Notes under the pieces: model-generated | The model's input: the letters and a program-made list of their open reading frames with translations, nothing else | What the model was told of the DNA's origin: nothing | Databases searched by the model: none | Shown: positions 25,983 through 35,248 of the stretch, in pieces | How the letters are laid out: every line of letters starts with the position of its first letter | Numbering within the stretch: position 1 is the first letter of the stretch | Position numbers and translations under genes: made by a program | Assembly: GCA_027013185.1 (NCBI GenBank) | Contig: JALUXS010000092.1 | Location: forward strand, 1-40,841 | Length of the DNA: 40,841 bases | DNA from: Sulfurimonas sp. | GTDB taxonomy: Bacteria > Campylobacterota > Campylobacteria > Campylobacterales > Sulfurimonadaceae | Reading direction: 5' to 3'

Positions 25983-26482
25983 ACAAAAAGCTCTTTAGAC
26001 ACTAAAGAGCCTGTTACAATACCTACCAATAGTGATGGCAAATAATATACCAAATCAAGTAAATTATTATTTTTCAAAGCAATAAACCCTAAAACTAAAA
26101 AGAGATAAGCCCCAAGCCTTACAAGTGAAAAGCTCCCTTTTGCACCATGTTTTGCATTTTTTAGACTCAGTGTTTTTATTTTTGCTTTTTCTTCTTTGAC
26201 TATCTGCTTGAAGTCTAACTCTTCAGCCGGTGTTTCATTTATTTCTTTGTCATAAAGTTCATAAGGATCATCAATAGCATCCAGAGCATCTCTGTCTTGT
26301 TCATATTCACCGGAATCTACTTTTGAATATATAATTTTTCTATAAGCAAAAGAAGAAGCCATAATCACAAAAAAAGCACTTAAAAAAGCAACTTCAACAT
26401 TGAAAAATATTTTTTGAGAAAAAAGGGCAAGAGTAAAAACAAGAACTTCAATGCCAAAAAAGATACTAATAGCTTTTTTCAC
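25979..26482 (-). CDS. Hypothetical membrane protein downstream of the AtpI-like gene
   Basis: The 167-residue product has two hydrophobic segments near the N-terminus, an acidic soluble middle (about 60-110, many Asp/Glu) and two further hydrophobic segments at the C-terminus (VRLGAYLFLVLGFIAL and LVYYLPSLLVGIVTGSLV). I do not recognise the family. The GTG at 26482 has GAGGA at good spacing, whereas ATG 26485 is too close to it. It overlaps the AtpI-like gene, indicating coupling. Its last codons form the transcription terminator at 25990-26010. Confidence 0.6.
   Translation of the reverse strand: MKKAISIFFGIEVLVFTLALFSQKIFFNVEVAFLSAFFVIMASSFAYRKIIYSKVDSGEYEQDRDALDAIDDPYELYDKEINETPAEELDFKQIVKEEKAKIKTLSLKNAKHGAKGSFSLVRLGAYLFLVLGFIALKNNNLLDLVYYLPSLLVGIVTGSLVSKELFV
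25990..26010 (-). terminator. Terminator hairpin inside the last codons of the hemL operon
   Basis: GCTCTTTAG (25990-25998) and CTAAAGAGC (26002-26010) form a perfect 9-base stem with an ACA loop. On the minus strand it is followed by CTTTTTGTTTAG, so the T run encodes the final Leu-Phe-Val and stop of the membrane protein gene. The same hairpin can stop the converging rpoD transcript. Confidence 0.75.
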
Positions 26483-26792
26483 CATAATCCTCATCATCAT
26501 CGTCTTCAAGTTGTTTTTTAATGGCATATCTCTCTTCTTTGGCCAATTTTTCAAATACTTTGTATTGTTTAGAATACGCTTTATATATATTCAATAAAGC
26601 TGCCGCAATACCAATAAAAACTCCTACCCAGAAGAGCCAGCCTATGTCTGTCCATCTTTTTAAAAGCCAGCCGATACCGACACCTAAAAGAACAGCAACC
26701 ACCATAGAAATACCTAAAGAAAGGCTGTCAGCAGCTTCTACAATAGGCTTTATTCTTGGTTTACGTTCTTGCTTTTGCTGATTATCCGGCAT
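26466..26792 (-). CDS. AtpZ/AtpI family membrane protein
   Basis: The 108-residue product has a polar N-terminus, then two membrane helices ([21 protein letters not shown] and [20 protein letters not shown]) joined by a short loop with WTDIG. This is the layout of AtpI/AtpZ proteins associated with ATP synthase assembly or magnesium transport. The acidic tail ([10 protein letters not shown]) is extra. ATG 26792 follows AAGGAAA and overlaps the hemL stop by 11 bases. The ATP synthase genes themselves are not in the window. Confidence 0.75.
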   Translation of the reverse strand: MPDNQQKQERKPRIKPIVEAADSLSLGISMVVAVLLGVGIGWLLKRWTDIGWLFWVGVFIGIAAALLNIYKAYSKQYKVFEKLAKEERYAIKKQLEDDDDEDYGEKSY

Positions 26793-28077
26793 TTGTAATT
26801 TCCTTAAATACTGCATCACTTGCTCGTATTGTATTTTCTATCATTTCATCGGTAATTGCAGTAGATATAAAACCTGTTTCATACAAAGAACAGGCAAAAT
26901 AGTAGCCTTTATCTAACATACCTGCATGAAATTTTGCAAAAAGTTCAGCATCACTTTTTGCGGCATCTTTGAAATTTTTCACTGGATTATCATTAAAAAA
27001 GAAGCCGAACATACTTCCTCTTGTATCTGTCTGCATTGTTATACCATATTTTTTGGCAGCCTCTTGCATCCCTGTTACAAGTCTCTGCGCTTTTTCATTG
27101 AGTACAGCAATAATTCTGGAGTTCTTTTTAAGTTTAGTCAATGCTGTATATCCTGCTGCCATAGCAACCGGATTTCCGCTTAAAGTTCCCGCTTGATACA
27201 CCGGACCATCAGGTGAAAGTTTATTCATGATTTCAGCTCTTGCACCAAAAGCACCAACAGGCATACCGCCACCTATAACTTTACCAAGTGTTACAATATC
27301 AGGTTTTACGCCTGTAATAGATTCTGCACCGTTTACACTTGCACGAAATCCACTCATAACTTCATCAAACAAAAGGAGTGCACCATGCTCGTCACACAGC
27401 TTTCTAAGTCCATGTAAGAACTCTTTATCGGCAGGTACAAGTCCCATATTTCCAGCTATTGGTTCAATAATTACACAGGCAATATTATCTGAATCAGCAA
27501 AACATTTTTTGACACTTTCTAAATTATTATATTCTGCTAAGAGTGTATGTTTTGTAAAATCAGCTGGCACACCAGGACTTGAAGGATTTCCAAAAGTTGC
27601 TGCACCGCTTCCAGCTTCTACTAAGAGTGCATCACTGTGCCCATGATAGCATCCCGTAAACTTTACAATATCATCACGTCCTGTAAAACCACGAGCCAAA
27701 CGAATTGCACTCATTACCGCCTCTGTTCCGCTACTTACGAAACGCACTTTATCAATTGAATCAAAAAAGCCAACAACAAGTTTAGCAAGTTCTGTTTCAG
27801 AAAGTGTAGGAGCACCAAAACTCAAACCATGCTTTACTGCATCAATAACAGAGGCCTCTATAGACTCATCTCGATGACCAAAAAGAAGCGGACCCCAGCT
27901 TTGCACATAATCAATATATTTATTCCCATCAACATCTTTTAAGTAAGCGCCCTCACCTTCTGTAATAAAAATGGGAGTTCCTCCAACGCTTTTAAATGCT
28001 CTAACAGGTGAATCAACTCCACCTGGAATTAAATTTTGTGCTTCTTCAAATGCTTTTTTAGATGCTAATGTATTCAT
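26782..28077 (-). CDS. hemL: Glutamate-1-semialdehyde 2,1-aminomutase
   Basis: This 431-residue PLP enzyme turns glutamate-1-semialdehyde into 5-aminolevulinate for heme synthesis. It has [12 protein letters not shown] at the N-terminus, [16 protein letters not shown], the PLP-binding lysine in [16 protein letters not shown], and FDEVMSGFR. The length equals the family norm. AAGG precedes the ATG, and a minus-strand TATAAT (28110-28105) lies upstream. It heads an operon with the AtpI-like and membrane protein genes. Confidence 0.96.
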   Translation of the reverse strand: MNTLASKKAFEEAQNLIPGGVDSPVRAFKSVGGTPIFITEGEGAYLKDVDGNKYIDYVQSWGPLLFGHRDESIEASVIDAVKHGLSFGAPTLSETELAKLVVGFFDSIDKVRFVSSGTEAVMSAIRLARGFTGRDDIVKFTGCYHGHSDALLVEAGSGAATFGNPSSPGVPADFTKHTLLAEYNNLESVKKCFADSDNIACVIIEPIAGNMGLVPADKEFLHGLRKLCDEHGALLLFDEVMSGFRASVNGAESITGVKPDIVTLGKVIGGGMPVGAFGARAEIMNKLSPDGPVYQAGTLSGNPVAMAAGYTALTKLKKNSRIIAVLNEKAQRLVTGMQEAAKKYGITMQTDTRGSMFGFFFNDNPVKNFKDAAKSDAELFAKFHAGMLDKGYYFACSLYETGFISTAITDEMIENTIRASDAVFKEITNAG

Positions 28078-28169
28078 TTATGACCTTATATCTATTTTTT
28101 TATTATTATAGCTAAGTAGTATTAATATTGATTTGATATAATCTCGTAAATATACTAAATGGATTATGT

Positions 28170-29039
28170 TTGAATAGATCTTCTTTTGCCTTTTTTGTTG
28201 CTTTACTTATACATTTATTGGTTTTCTTACTACTGTGGATACTATGGACTATGACACCAAGTCTTCAACACAAGAAACAGCATCAAGAAAAAAGAATAAA
28301 AATTTCTCTTAAAGAGATGCCAAAGAAACATAAAAAATCTGGAATGACAAAGAAAAAAGTAAAACCAAGTCCAGTGGCTCCTCCAATGCCAAAAGGCTCA
28401 CAACTTAAAAAAATCGTACAACAAAAGCCTATAAAATATGAACCGAAAAAGCCAGTAAGAAAACCACATTTAAACAAGCCAAAGAAATCAAAAAAAATTA
28501 TAAAAAAGATAAGCAAAAAAATTAGAGTTAAGCCATTGCCAACAAAAAAGATGTATATCCCACTTAGAAAAAAAGAGTACAAAAAGAAACAAACAAAAAA
28601 CCCATTATCTTGGCTAGAGGAAGATAAATCATCGCAAGAGCTTAAACAAAAGAAAAAGAAAACAGCTTTCAATAGCGGAAATATATCTCAAAATATTAAA
28701 AAACTCTATGGTGATACATTTGGTAAACTCTCACCAGGTCAACAAAAATACATTTTAGATAATCAAGAAATTATGAGAAGAATTACACAACAAGTACTTA
28801 ATCGTGTTGCAAGAGTAAACATACCAAGAGATTTAAATGTAAACAGAACCAATGTCATAGAATTTAAACTTCATCCAAATGGTGATATGAGTGATTTTAG
28901 ATTTATTTCAAAAAGCGGTTATTATATTCTTGATGACACGACAAAAGAGACGATAGAGTATGCCTATAGCAGGTATCCGAGACCAAAAGAGACGACACTT
29001 ATACGCTATAATGTGTATTATAATTTAGCAAGATATTAG
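28170..29039 (+). CDS. TonB/TolA-like energy-transducing protein
   Basis: The 289-residue product has a short N-terminus, one membrane helix (about 8-28, FFVALLIHLLVFLLLWILW) and a very lysine- and proline-rich spacer (about 35-150). Its C-terminal domain (about 190-289) ends with the TonB-like pattern VIEFKLHPNGDMSDFRFISKSG. This is the build of TonB or TolA, which carry energy from the inner membrane to outer membrane receptors. No ExbB/ExbD genes are adjacent. The only start is a TTG at 28170. TATAAT (28137-28142) lies upstream. Confidence 0.78.
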   Translation: MNRSSFAFFVALLIHLLVFLLLWILWTMTPSLQHKKQHQEKRIKISLKEMPKKHKKSGMTKKKVKPSPVAPPMPKGSQLKKIVQQKPIKYEPKKPVRKPHLNKPKKSKKIIKKISKKIRVKPLPTKKMYIPLRKKEYKKKQTKNPLSWLEEDKSSQELKQKKKKTAFNSGNISQNIKKLYGDTFGKLSPGQQKYILDNQEIMRRITQQVLNRVARVNIPRDLNVNRTNVIEFKLHPNGDMSDFRFISKSGYYILDDTTKETIEYAYSRYPRPKETTLIRYNVYYNLARY

Positions 29040-29953
29040 GAACGAAGCAACTCTAATGCACCTTTATAAATTGGTTCATCTATAAAGCCGTATTCTTCAT
29101 CTACAAAACCTGTTATACCTTCATCTCTATGCATTTCAAAGAGTTTTATTATGATTTTTGCTCTTTTTATCTCTTCTTCTGGGTGTACAAACATTTTATT
29201 GACAAGTGTGACCTGTTTAGGTGAAATACATGCTTTTGCATCGTAACCCATTTGCTTCTCAAGTAACAGCCATTGCTCAAATGTTTGTAAATCTTCAAAT
29301 TCTTGAAATACAAAAGAGACTGGTTTTACTTTCATAGCTTTTGTAGTAATTAAAAAATGTGACAACATATAAAGCATAGTAGGATTATTTACATGTATAA
29401 GACTCTGCGGTAGTTCCATATCTGCAAAAAGGTCTAAAATTCCAAGGTAAAATGCACTTACTCTTTTATTCACTGCTAAAGAGGAAAGATTATGCCAAGC
29501 CTGTGCAGTTTCTATTGAAAGATGCAGATCAATATCTTCATTTAGCAGAGCAAGAACATTTTTGACTTCATCTTTATTGTGAATTTTTGGTACACGAATG
29601 GCATCAGGCATAAATTGATTCAAGTATGTAATTTCATCATATCCGCCCGTATCAAGTGCATTTACACGTACGACCAGTTTTTTAGCACTCTTTTTTATTT
29701 TACTTATAAATATAGCAGCCAAAACCAGAGCAAAAGGTTTGTCTTCTTTGGCAACACCATCTTCAAGATTAAGAATAATACACTGGGCATCTAAAGATTC
29801 TATTTTAGAAAGATGTTTCAAATTATTACAAGAGAGCATAAGAGCTGATGTAAAATCGTTTTTTTTATTTATTTCTCTGTATCTTGGCACTGCTAATTTA
29901 TCGAGTGCCTCCAAATCACGTTTGGCATATGCTTTTTCAATTTTTTTTAACAT
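29036..29953 (-). CDS. CitE/HpcH-type aldolase-lyase family protein
   Basis: The 305-residue product has the TIM-barrel signatures of the citrate lyase beta / HpcH-HpaI family: ALMLSCNNLKHLSKIESL, CIILNLEDGVAKEDK (metal-binding region), VVRVNALDTGGYDE and IRVPKIHNKDEV. There is no CitD or CitF gene nearby, so citrate lyase is unlikely. Stand-alone members cleave malyl- or citramalyl-CoA-type compounds. The substrate is undetermined. Two starts are possible (29974 and 29953). The 29953 ATG opens the more typical MLKKIEKAYAKRD. The gene overlaps the cytochrome c gene upstream. Confidence 0.75.
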   Translation of the reverse strand: MLKKIEKAYAKRDLEALDKLAVPRYREINKKNDFTSALMLSCNNLKHLSKIESLDAQCIILNLEDGVAKEDKPFALVLAAIFISKIKKSAKKLVVRVNALDTGGYDEITYLNQFMPDAIRVPKIHNKDEVKNVLALLNEDIDLHLSIETAQAWHNLSSLAVNKRVSAFYLGILDLFADMELPQSLIHVNNPTMLYMLSHFLITTKAMKVKPVSFVFQEFEDLQTFEQWLLLEKQMGYDAKACISPKQVTLVNKMFVHPEEEIKRAKIIIKLFEMHRDEGITGFVDEEYGFIDEPIYKGALELLRS

Positions 29954-30293
29954 GTTTTTTCTTTTTTTTATCATTTTTATGTAAGTAGAAATAGAGTGCT
30001 TTTATTTCTTGTGTGGTTAAGAAGTATCTTGGCATACCTCTTTTTCTTTTATTTAAAACCCTGTAAAACTCACTAAATGCAATATTGTTAATTTGTGGGC
30101 CTATAAAACTCTTTTTTTTATCTTTATGGACATAATTTGCTATAATTTTGCCCTCTCCATTGTCACCATGACAGCTTTGACAGCCTATACCTCTTGGATT
30201 TTTATACAGTTGTGAAGCGTACTCCATGGGTGTTATAAAAGTACTTGCAGCAACTAAAAGTAGCGGAGTCATCAAAAAAAAGATATATTTCAT
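29937..30293 (-). CDS. Small periplasmic cytochrome c
   Basis: This 118-residue class I cytochrome has a signal peptide (residues 1-16), one heme-binding motif CQSCH (C38, C41, H42) and a likely axial Met87 in KRGMPRYF. The C-terminal tail is very lysine-rich (KNDKKKKKHVKKN), which would bind acidic partners or the membrane. It probably carries electrons in the periplasm. It overlaps the CitE-like gene, but functional linkage is not evident. Confidence 0.85.
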   Translation of the reverse strand: MKYIFFLMTPLLLVAASTFITPMEYASQLYKNPRGIGCQSCHGDNGEGKIIANYVHKDKKKSFIGPQINNIAFSEFYRVLNKRKRGMPRYFLTTQEIKALYFYLHKNDKKKKKHVKKN

Positions 30294-30353
30294 TATTAGC
30301 CTAATATTATTTTAAAAAGGTATAATAACAAAAATATTATTTAAGAGGTTTAA

Positions 30354-31211
30354 ATGCAGATTCTTGATGGGAAAGCACTTGCGAAAAAAATTGAAGAAAA
30401 TGTGACAAATGAAGTTGCCAAACTAAAAGCTCAAACAGACAGAACACCCGGTTTAGCTGTAATACTTGTCGGACAGGACCCAGCAAGTCAAGCGTATGTA
30501 AGTATGAAGAAAAAAGCTTGTGATAAAGTTGGTTTTTATTCTGTAAGTCACGAAATGCCGGAAGATATCTCACAAGATGCCATTGAAAACACTATTAAAA
30601 TGATGAATCAAAATCCAAATATTGATGGAATTCTTGTACAACTTCCACTTCCTCCACAAATTGACACAACAAAAATACTCGAGCTAGTAGATCCTGCCAA
30701 AGACGTAGATGGTTTTCATCCTTACAATGTAGGTCGTCTTGTTACAAATCTTGATGGCTTTGTTCCATGTACGCCTCTTGGGGTTATGGCACTTTTAGAA
30801 GAATATAATATTAACGTAAAAGGAAAAAATTGTTGCGTTGTCGGTGCTTCAAATATTGTAGGAAAACCTATGGCATCCCTCTTATTGAACGCGGATGCAA
30901 CTGTTGAAATTTGTCATATTTTTACAGATGATTTGAAAAAACATACACTGCAGGCAGACATTATCCTAGTCGGTGTAGGCGTTATCAACCTTATTCAAGA
31001 AGATATGGTAAAAGATGGTGCTATCATTATTGATATTGGAATAAATAGAGCTGATAACGGAAAACTTGTCGGCGATGTTGATTTTGAAAATGTATCCAAG
31101 AAATGCTCTTATATCACTCCTGTTCCCGGTGGTGTCGGGCCAATGACAATTGCTATGCTTATGAGCAATACTCTCAAAGCTGCTAAGCTTAATACACAAA
31201 AGAAAGATTAA
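30354..31211 (+). CDS. folD: Methylenetetrahydrofolate dehydrogenase / cyclohydrolase
   Basis: This 285-residue bifunctional enzyme converts 5,10-methylene- to 10-formyl-tetrahydrofolate with NADP. It has VILVGQDPASQAYVSMKKKA (catalytic lysine), GILVQLPLPPQI, the NADP site VVGASNIVGKPMASLLL and the end PVPGGVGPMTIAMLM. TAAGAGG precedes the ATG, and GGTATAAT at 30319-30326 is a likely -10 box. lepB follows directly, as in Campylobacter. Confidence 0.97.
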   Translation: MQILDGKALAKKIEENVTNEVAKLKAQTDRTPGLAVILVGQDPASQAYVSMKKKACDKVGFYSVSHEMPEDISQDAIENTIKMMNQNPNIDGILVQLPLPPQIDTTKILELVDPAKDVDGFHPYNVGRLVTNLDGFVPCTPLGVMALLEEYNINVKGKNCCVVGASNIVGKPMASLLLNADATVEICHIFTDDLKKHTLQADIILVGVGVINLIQEDMVKDGAIIIDIGINRADNGKLVGDVDFENVSKKCSYITPVPGGVGPMTIAMLMSNTLKAAKLNTQKKD

Positions 31212-32021
31212 ATGAAAAAAGTTTTACATAAAGCCTACAAATGGTCAAACAGCTGGACAGGCACTATTGTCATTGTCCTTTTTATCATCTTTTTTATTGC
31301 ACAGGCATTTAGAATTCCAAGTGGAAGTATGAAAGATTCTCTTTTAATAGGAGACCATCTTTTTGCCAAGAAATTTGCTTATGGAATTCCTATGCCTTAT
31401 ATTCCGTTTTTGGAAGTTCCTATAATTCCATGGAGTAAAAAGCTCAAAATTGTTAATGGTGACACGCCAAAACGTGGTGATATTGTAATTTTCAGATATC
31501 CAAACAACATTAAACAGCATTTTGTAAAACGATGTGTAGCTCTTCCTGGCGATGAACTTTTTGTTGCGGATAAAAACTTGTTTATCCACTTTAAAGAAGG
31601 TGATGAATGGATTAAAAAACATTATAAAGATTATAAAATAACCTCATATGACTCAAAATTATGGGTAAAAAATCCTTATATGAAAATACATCATGGAATT
31701 CACCATGATCCTAAAATTATTAATAACGGACGCTATCCTATACAAATATTTTATGATGATCCTATTAAAGTTGAAAAAAATCATTATTTTATGATGGGTG
31801 ATAATCGTGATCATTCAAATGATAGCCGTTTTTGGGGAAGTGTTCCTTATGAAAATATTGAAGGAACACCTTGGTTTATCTATTTTTCCATTGATAAAAA
31901 TTACAAAGTAAGATGGGATAGAATCGGTAAAACGCCAACAGATTTAGAACAGTCTCCTTATATTGAAAAAGCGATAAAAGAGAGAAAAGAACAGGACAAA
32001 GAGTATTATGGAATTACTTGA
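31212..32021 (+). CDS. lepB: Signal peptidase I
   Basis: This 269-residue membrane protease removes signal peptides. One N-terminal membrane helix (about 16-33) precedes the catalytic Ser39 (PSGSM) and Lys106 (FVKRCVALPGD). The GDNRDHSNDSRFWG box is near the C-terminus. It begins immediately after the folD stop and overlaps the next protease gene by 14 bases. An insertion of about 70 residues between the lysine and the GDNRDS box resembles the Campylobacter form. Confidence 0.95.
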   Translation: MKKVLHKAYKWSNSWTGTIVIVLFIIFFIAQAFRIPSGSMKDSLLIGDHLFAKKFAYGIPMPYIPFLEVPIIPWSKKLKIVNGDTPKRGDIVIFRYPNNIKQHFVKRCVALPGDELFVADKNLFIHFKEGDEWIKKHYKDYKITSYDSKLWVKNPYMKIHHGIHHDPKIINNGRYPIQIFYDDPIKVEKNHYFMMGDNRDHSNDSRFWGSVPYENIEGTPWFIYFSIDKNYKVRWDRIGKTPTDLEQSPYIEKAIKERKEQDKEYYGIT

Positions 32022-32685
32022 TATACTAAAAATAGTCGCTGCTGTTATTGCTCTTGCTATTGCTATTATCGGGCATGAAATTATGCATGGATGGGTTGCT
32101 TACATGTACGGCGATATGACAGCTAAAAATGCCGGCAGATTAACGATTAATCCACTATCTCATATTGATTTAGTTGGAACTATTATTGTACCGGCAACTA
32201 TGTATTTTTTACCAATACTACTGGGGTCAAGCGGCGGCATACTCTTTGGTTGGGCAAAACCTGTTCCTATAAATACTTTTACAGTCATCAGTAAGGGCGG
32301 TTATAATGCTGCTATGCAGGTTGATTTGGCAGGTATAGTCTATAACTTTACAATGGGAGCTTTGGCTGCCATAGCACTCACTACTATGAGTGCTCCAACG
32401 ACAGCAGATTCACTTTTTTATGTATTTTTCTATATATTGCTTTATCAACTGCTTATTATCAATATTGTTTTAGGAGTGTTTAACCTCTTACCTATTCCTC
32501 AATTTGACGGTGGGCATTTTTTAATGCATCTTGCGTTAAAATACAAAATGAATTCTGTTGCAGAATTTTATTATAAAAATGAAAGATATGGTATTATTAT
32601 TGTACTTATCATATTGATGACACCATTAAATCAGTATCTCTTATTTATGCCTGTTCAGGCGATTATACATTTACTATTATCTTAA
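32008..32685 (+). CDS. Site-2 protease family membrane metalloprotease (M50)
   Basis: This 225-residue integral membrane protein has HEIMH (H23, E24, H27) in the first helix and the second metal motif LLPIPQFDGGHF with its aspartate near residue 168. This is the short M50/RseP-like type without a PDZ domain. Such enzymes cleave membrane-bound regulators. The substrate is unknown. It is coupled to lepB by a 14-base overlap and precedes rpiB, so several membrane and metabolic genes share one transcript. Confidence 0.88.
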   Translation: MELLDILKIVAAVIALAIAIIGHEIMHGWVAYMYGDMTAKNAGRLTINPLSHIDLVGTIIVPATMYFLPILLGSSGGILFGWAKPVPINTFTVISKGGYNAAMQVDLAGIVYNFTMGALAAIALTTMSAPTTADSLFYVFFYILLYQLLIINIVLGVFNLLPIPQFDGGHFLMHLALKYKMNSVAEFYYKNERYGIIIVLIILMTPLNQYLLFMPVQAIIHLLLS

Positions 32686-32694
32686 GGAGAAGCA

Positions 32695-33126
32695 ATGAAA
32701 TTTTATATAGGTACGGATCATGCCGGTTTGGAGTTAAAGAACTGGACAGTTGAAGTTTTAAAAGCTAAAGGACATGAAATTCATGACTTTGGACCATTTA
32801 CGACAGATAGAGTTGACTACCCTGATTATGCCCATAAAGTGGCAAATGCTGTGTTAGAAAATGAAGGTACACAGGGAATTTTAATCTGCGGTAGCGGCAT
32901 TGGCATGAGCATGGCAGCAAACAAACACCATGGAATTCGTGCTGCACTTTGTCATGATGCTTATACTGCGATTGTAGCACGCGGACATAATGATGCCAAT
33001 GTTTTATGTTTTGGCGAGAGAATCATAGGAAAAGGTGTTGCAGAATCCATACTTGATGCTTGGATCGCAAGTAGTTTTGAAGGTGGACGTCACAGTGCTA
33101 GAGTCAAGAAGATAGAAATACTGTAG
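32695..33126 (+). CDS. rpiB: Ribose-5-phosphate isomerase B
   Basis: This 143-residue enzyme interconverts ribose- and ribulose-5-phosphate. The start MKFYIGTDHAGLELKNW, the central GILICGSGIGMSMAANK (active-site cysteine) and GHNDANVLCFGER are RpiB signatures. The length is typical. AAGGAG lies 6 bases before the ATG. It provides ribose phosphate for the PRPP used by the downstream apt. Confidence 0.95.
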   Translation: MKFYIGTDHAGLELKNWTVEVLKAKGHEIHDFGPFTTDRVDYPDYAHKVANAVLENEGTQGILICGSGIGMSMAANKHHGIRAALCHDAYTAIVARGHNDANVLCFGERIIGKGVAESILDAWIASSFEGGRHSARVKKIEIL

Positions 33127-33148
33127 CAAATAAGCACAAGGATAGCGA

Positions 33149-33481
33149 ATGTTTTGGGAATGGTCACTTTTAACAATACTTTCTATTGTTTCAATCTATC
33201 TCTTTGTAAAAATGTTTTACTTTAAAAGTATTACAAACAAAGAACAAAGAAGCAATGATTTAATGAAACTCACTCTGCAAGAAGCAGAAATTTTGATACG
33301 AAAGTACCAAATTCAACTCCAACGTGCCCTTGGAAATGTTGATATACTCAGCGAAGAATTAACAAAACTCAGAAATGAGTTGAAAGTTTTAAAACAACGT
33401 AATTCACAGCATAGACATGAAGTAGACAGGCTCAATGCTAAAATTAAAGCACTTGAAAGTCGCATAGACGCTCTTTTATAA
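33149..33481 (+). CDS. Hypothetical membrane-anchored coiled-coil protein
   Basis: This 110-residue protein has one N-terminal membrane helix (about 5-22, LLTILSIVSIYLFVKMF) and a coiled coil from about residue 36 to the end with regular leucine and charged spacing. I do not recognise the family. It lies between rpiB and apt in the same transcript. AAGGATAG precedes the ATG. Confidence 0.7.
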   Translation: MFWEWSLLTILSIVSIYLFVKMFYFKSITNKEQRSNDLMKLTLQEAEILIRKYQIQLQRALGNVDILSEELTKLRNELKVLKQRNSQHRHEVDRLNAKIKALESRIDALL

Positions 33482-33490
33482 AGGACTTGC

Positions 33491-34042
33491 ATGATAACAC
33501 TTAGTAAAACAGAGAAACAAATTATAGAAAATTCTATTCGAGATATACAAGACTTTCCAAAGCCTGGAATTGTATTTAAAGACATTACTACTTTATTAAA
33601 TAATAAAGAGGCATATGCTGTTTTGATGAATCACCTATATCAACGATATAAAGAGTATGATTTAGACTATATTGCCGGTATTGATGCCCGTGGCTTTATT
33701 TTTGGTGCGGCACTTGCACAAATGCTCGGGCTTGGTTTTGTTCCTATTCGTAAAAAAGGTAAACTTCCCTACACAACTATCAGCGAAAAATATGCACTTG
33801 AATACGGTGTTGATGAGATAGAAGTACATATAGATGCCTTTGGCAAGAAAAAAGGAGCAAAAGTGCTGATTATTGATGATTTAATAGCAACCGGCGGTAC
33901 GGCAAATGCAGCGGCAACACTGGTAAACCAGACGGGTGCAACATGTGTTGAATGCTGTTTTATTATAGGACTTACCTTCCTTGATGGTATAAAAAAATTA
34001 GAAGAAAAAACAAACGTTTATTCTGTGATAGAGGTTAAATAA
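33491..34042 (+). CDS. apt: Adenine phosphoribosyltransferase
   Basis: This 183-residue enzyme salvages adenine with PRPP to AMP. It has [14 protein letters not shown] and the PRPP loop [16 protein letters not shown] around residues 116-130. AAGGAC precedes the ATG. It sits three genes after the pentose isomerase and directly before trpB, with 2 bases between. Confidence 0.95.
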   Translation: MITLSKTEKQIIENSIRDIQDFPKPGIVFKDITTLLNNKEAYAVLMNHLYQRYKEYDLDYIAGIDARGFIFGAALAQMLGLGFVPIRKKGKLPYTTISEKYALEYGVDEIEVHIDAFGKKKGAKVLIIDDLIATGGTANAAATLVNQTGATCVECCFIIGLTFLDGIKKLEEKTNVYSVIEVK

Positions 34043-34044
34043 AA

Positions 34045-35244
34045 ATGTATATCCCAACTCCTTCAAAATATGATCCTGATGAAAATGGACATTTCGGAAT
34101 GTTTGGCGGTCGTTATGTTCCAGAAACACTCATGCCCGCTCTGCTTCAACTTAAAGAAGAATACGAAGCTATTCGCTTTGATAAAGATTTTTGGAAAGAG
34201 GTAGATTACTACCTCAAAGATTATGTAGGACGCCCTAGCCCACTCTTTTATGCTGAGAATATATCTCAAGAAATTGGCGCGAAAGTTTACCTCAAACGTG
34301 AAGATTTAAATCATACAGGTGCTCATAAAATAAATAATGTCATTGCACAGGGATTAATGGCAAAGAGGCTCGGTTATAAAAAAGTAATAGCTGAGACAGG
34401 TGCCGGTCAACACGGTGTAGCAACAGCAACAATAGCCGCACTGCTAGGCTTGGAATGCGAAGTTTTTATGGGTGCAAAAGATGTAGCAAGACAAGAACTT
34501 AATGTATTTCGTATGAAACTTTTAGGTGCAAAAGTACATAGTGTAGAGAGTGGCAGCAGAACACTCAAAGATGCTATGAATGATGCTATTCGTCATTGGG
34601 TAACCAATGCACGTGATACTTTTTACATTATAGGAACTGTAGCAGGTCCTCATCCATACCCTATGATGGTACGGGATTTTCAGGCAATTATTGGCTGGGA
34701 AGCAAGAGCACAAATCCTAAAAAAAGAGCAAAAACTGCCAGATTATGTCATCGCATGTATAGGCGGAGGCAGTAACGCAATCGGAACATTTCAGCACTTT
34801 TTAGAAGATGAAAGTGTGCAGTGTATCGGTATAGAAGCCGGTGGATTAGGGATTGAGACAAACAAACATGGATGTTCTTTGGAAAAAGGACGTCCCGGTG
34901 TACTTCATGGACAAATGAGTTACCTCCTTCAAGATGAAGACGGGCAAGTTCTTGAAGCACACTCTATCAGTGCTGGGCTTGATTATCCGGGTATTGGGCC
35001 TGAACATGCTTTTCATAAAGATAATAAATCAATCTCTTATGATAATGTAACTGACCAAGAAGCCTTAGACGCATTTGTATGGCTTTCTCAAAAAGAGGGA
35101 ATTATTCCTGCATTTGAGAGTTCTCATGCCGTAGCATATCTCAAAAAAATGAAAAACATCAAAGATAAGCTTATCATAGTAAATTTATCTGGTCGAGGTG
35201 ACAAAGATATGATTCAAGCCAAAGATATTTTGCACTTTGATTAA
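34045..35244 (+). CDS. trpB: Tryptophan synthase beta subunit
   Basis: This 399-residue PLP enzyme joins indole and serine to tryptophan. It has the [13 protein letters not shown] start region, PLP Lys95 in [26 protein letters not shown], the phosphate-binding [10 protein letters not shown] and the C-terminal LSGRGDKD. It is the TrpB1 type. No trpA or other trp gene adjoins it, so the alpha subunit must be elsewhere. It ends the folD-to-trpB run. Confidence 0.95.
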   Translation: MYIPTPSKYDPDENGHFGMFGGRYVPETLMPALLQLKEEYEAIRFDKDFWKEVDYYLKDYVGRPSPLFYAENISQEIGAKVYLKREDLNHTGAHKINNVIAQGLMAKRLGYKKVIAETGAGQHGVATATIAALLGLECEVFMGAKDVARQELNVFRMKLLGAKVHSVESGSRTLKDAMNDAIRHWVTNARDTFYIIGTVAGPHPYPMMVRDFQAIIGWEARAQILKKEQKLPDYVIACIGGGSNAIGTFQHFLEDESVQCIGIEAGGLGIETNKHGCSLEKGRPGVLHGQMSYLLQDEDGQVLEAHSISAGLDYPGIGPEHAFHKDNKSISYDNVTDQEALDAFVWLSQKEGIIPAFESSHAVAYLKKMKNIKDKLIIVNLSGRGDKDMIQAKDILHFD

Positions 35245-35248
35245 AATT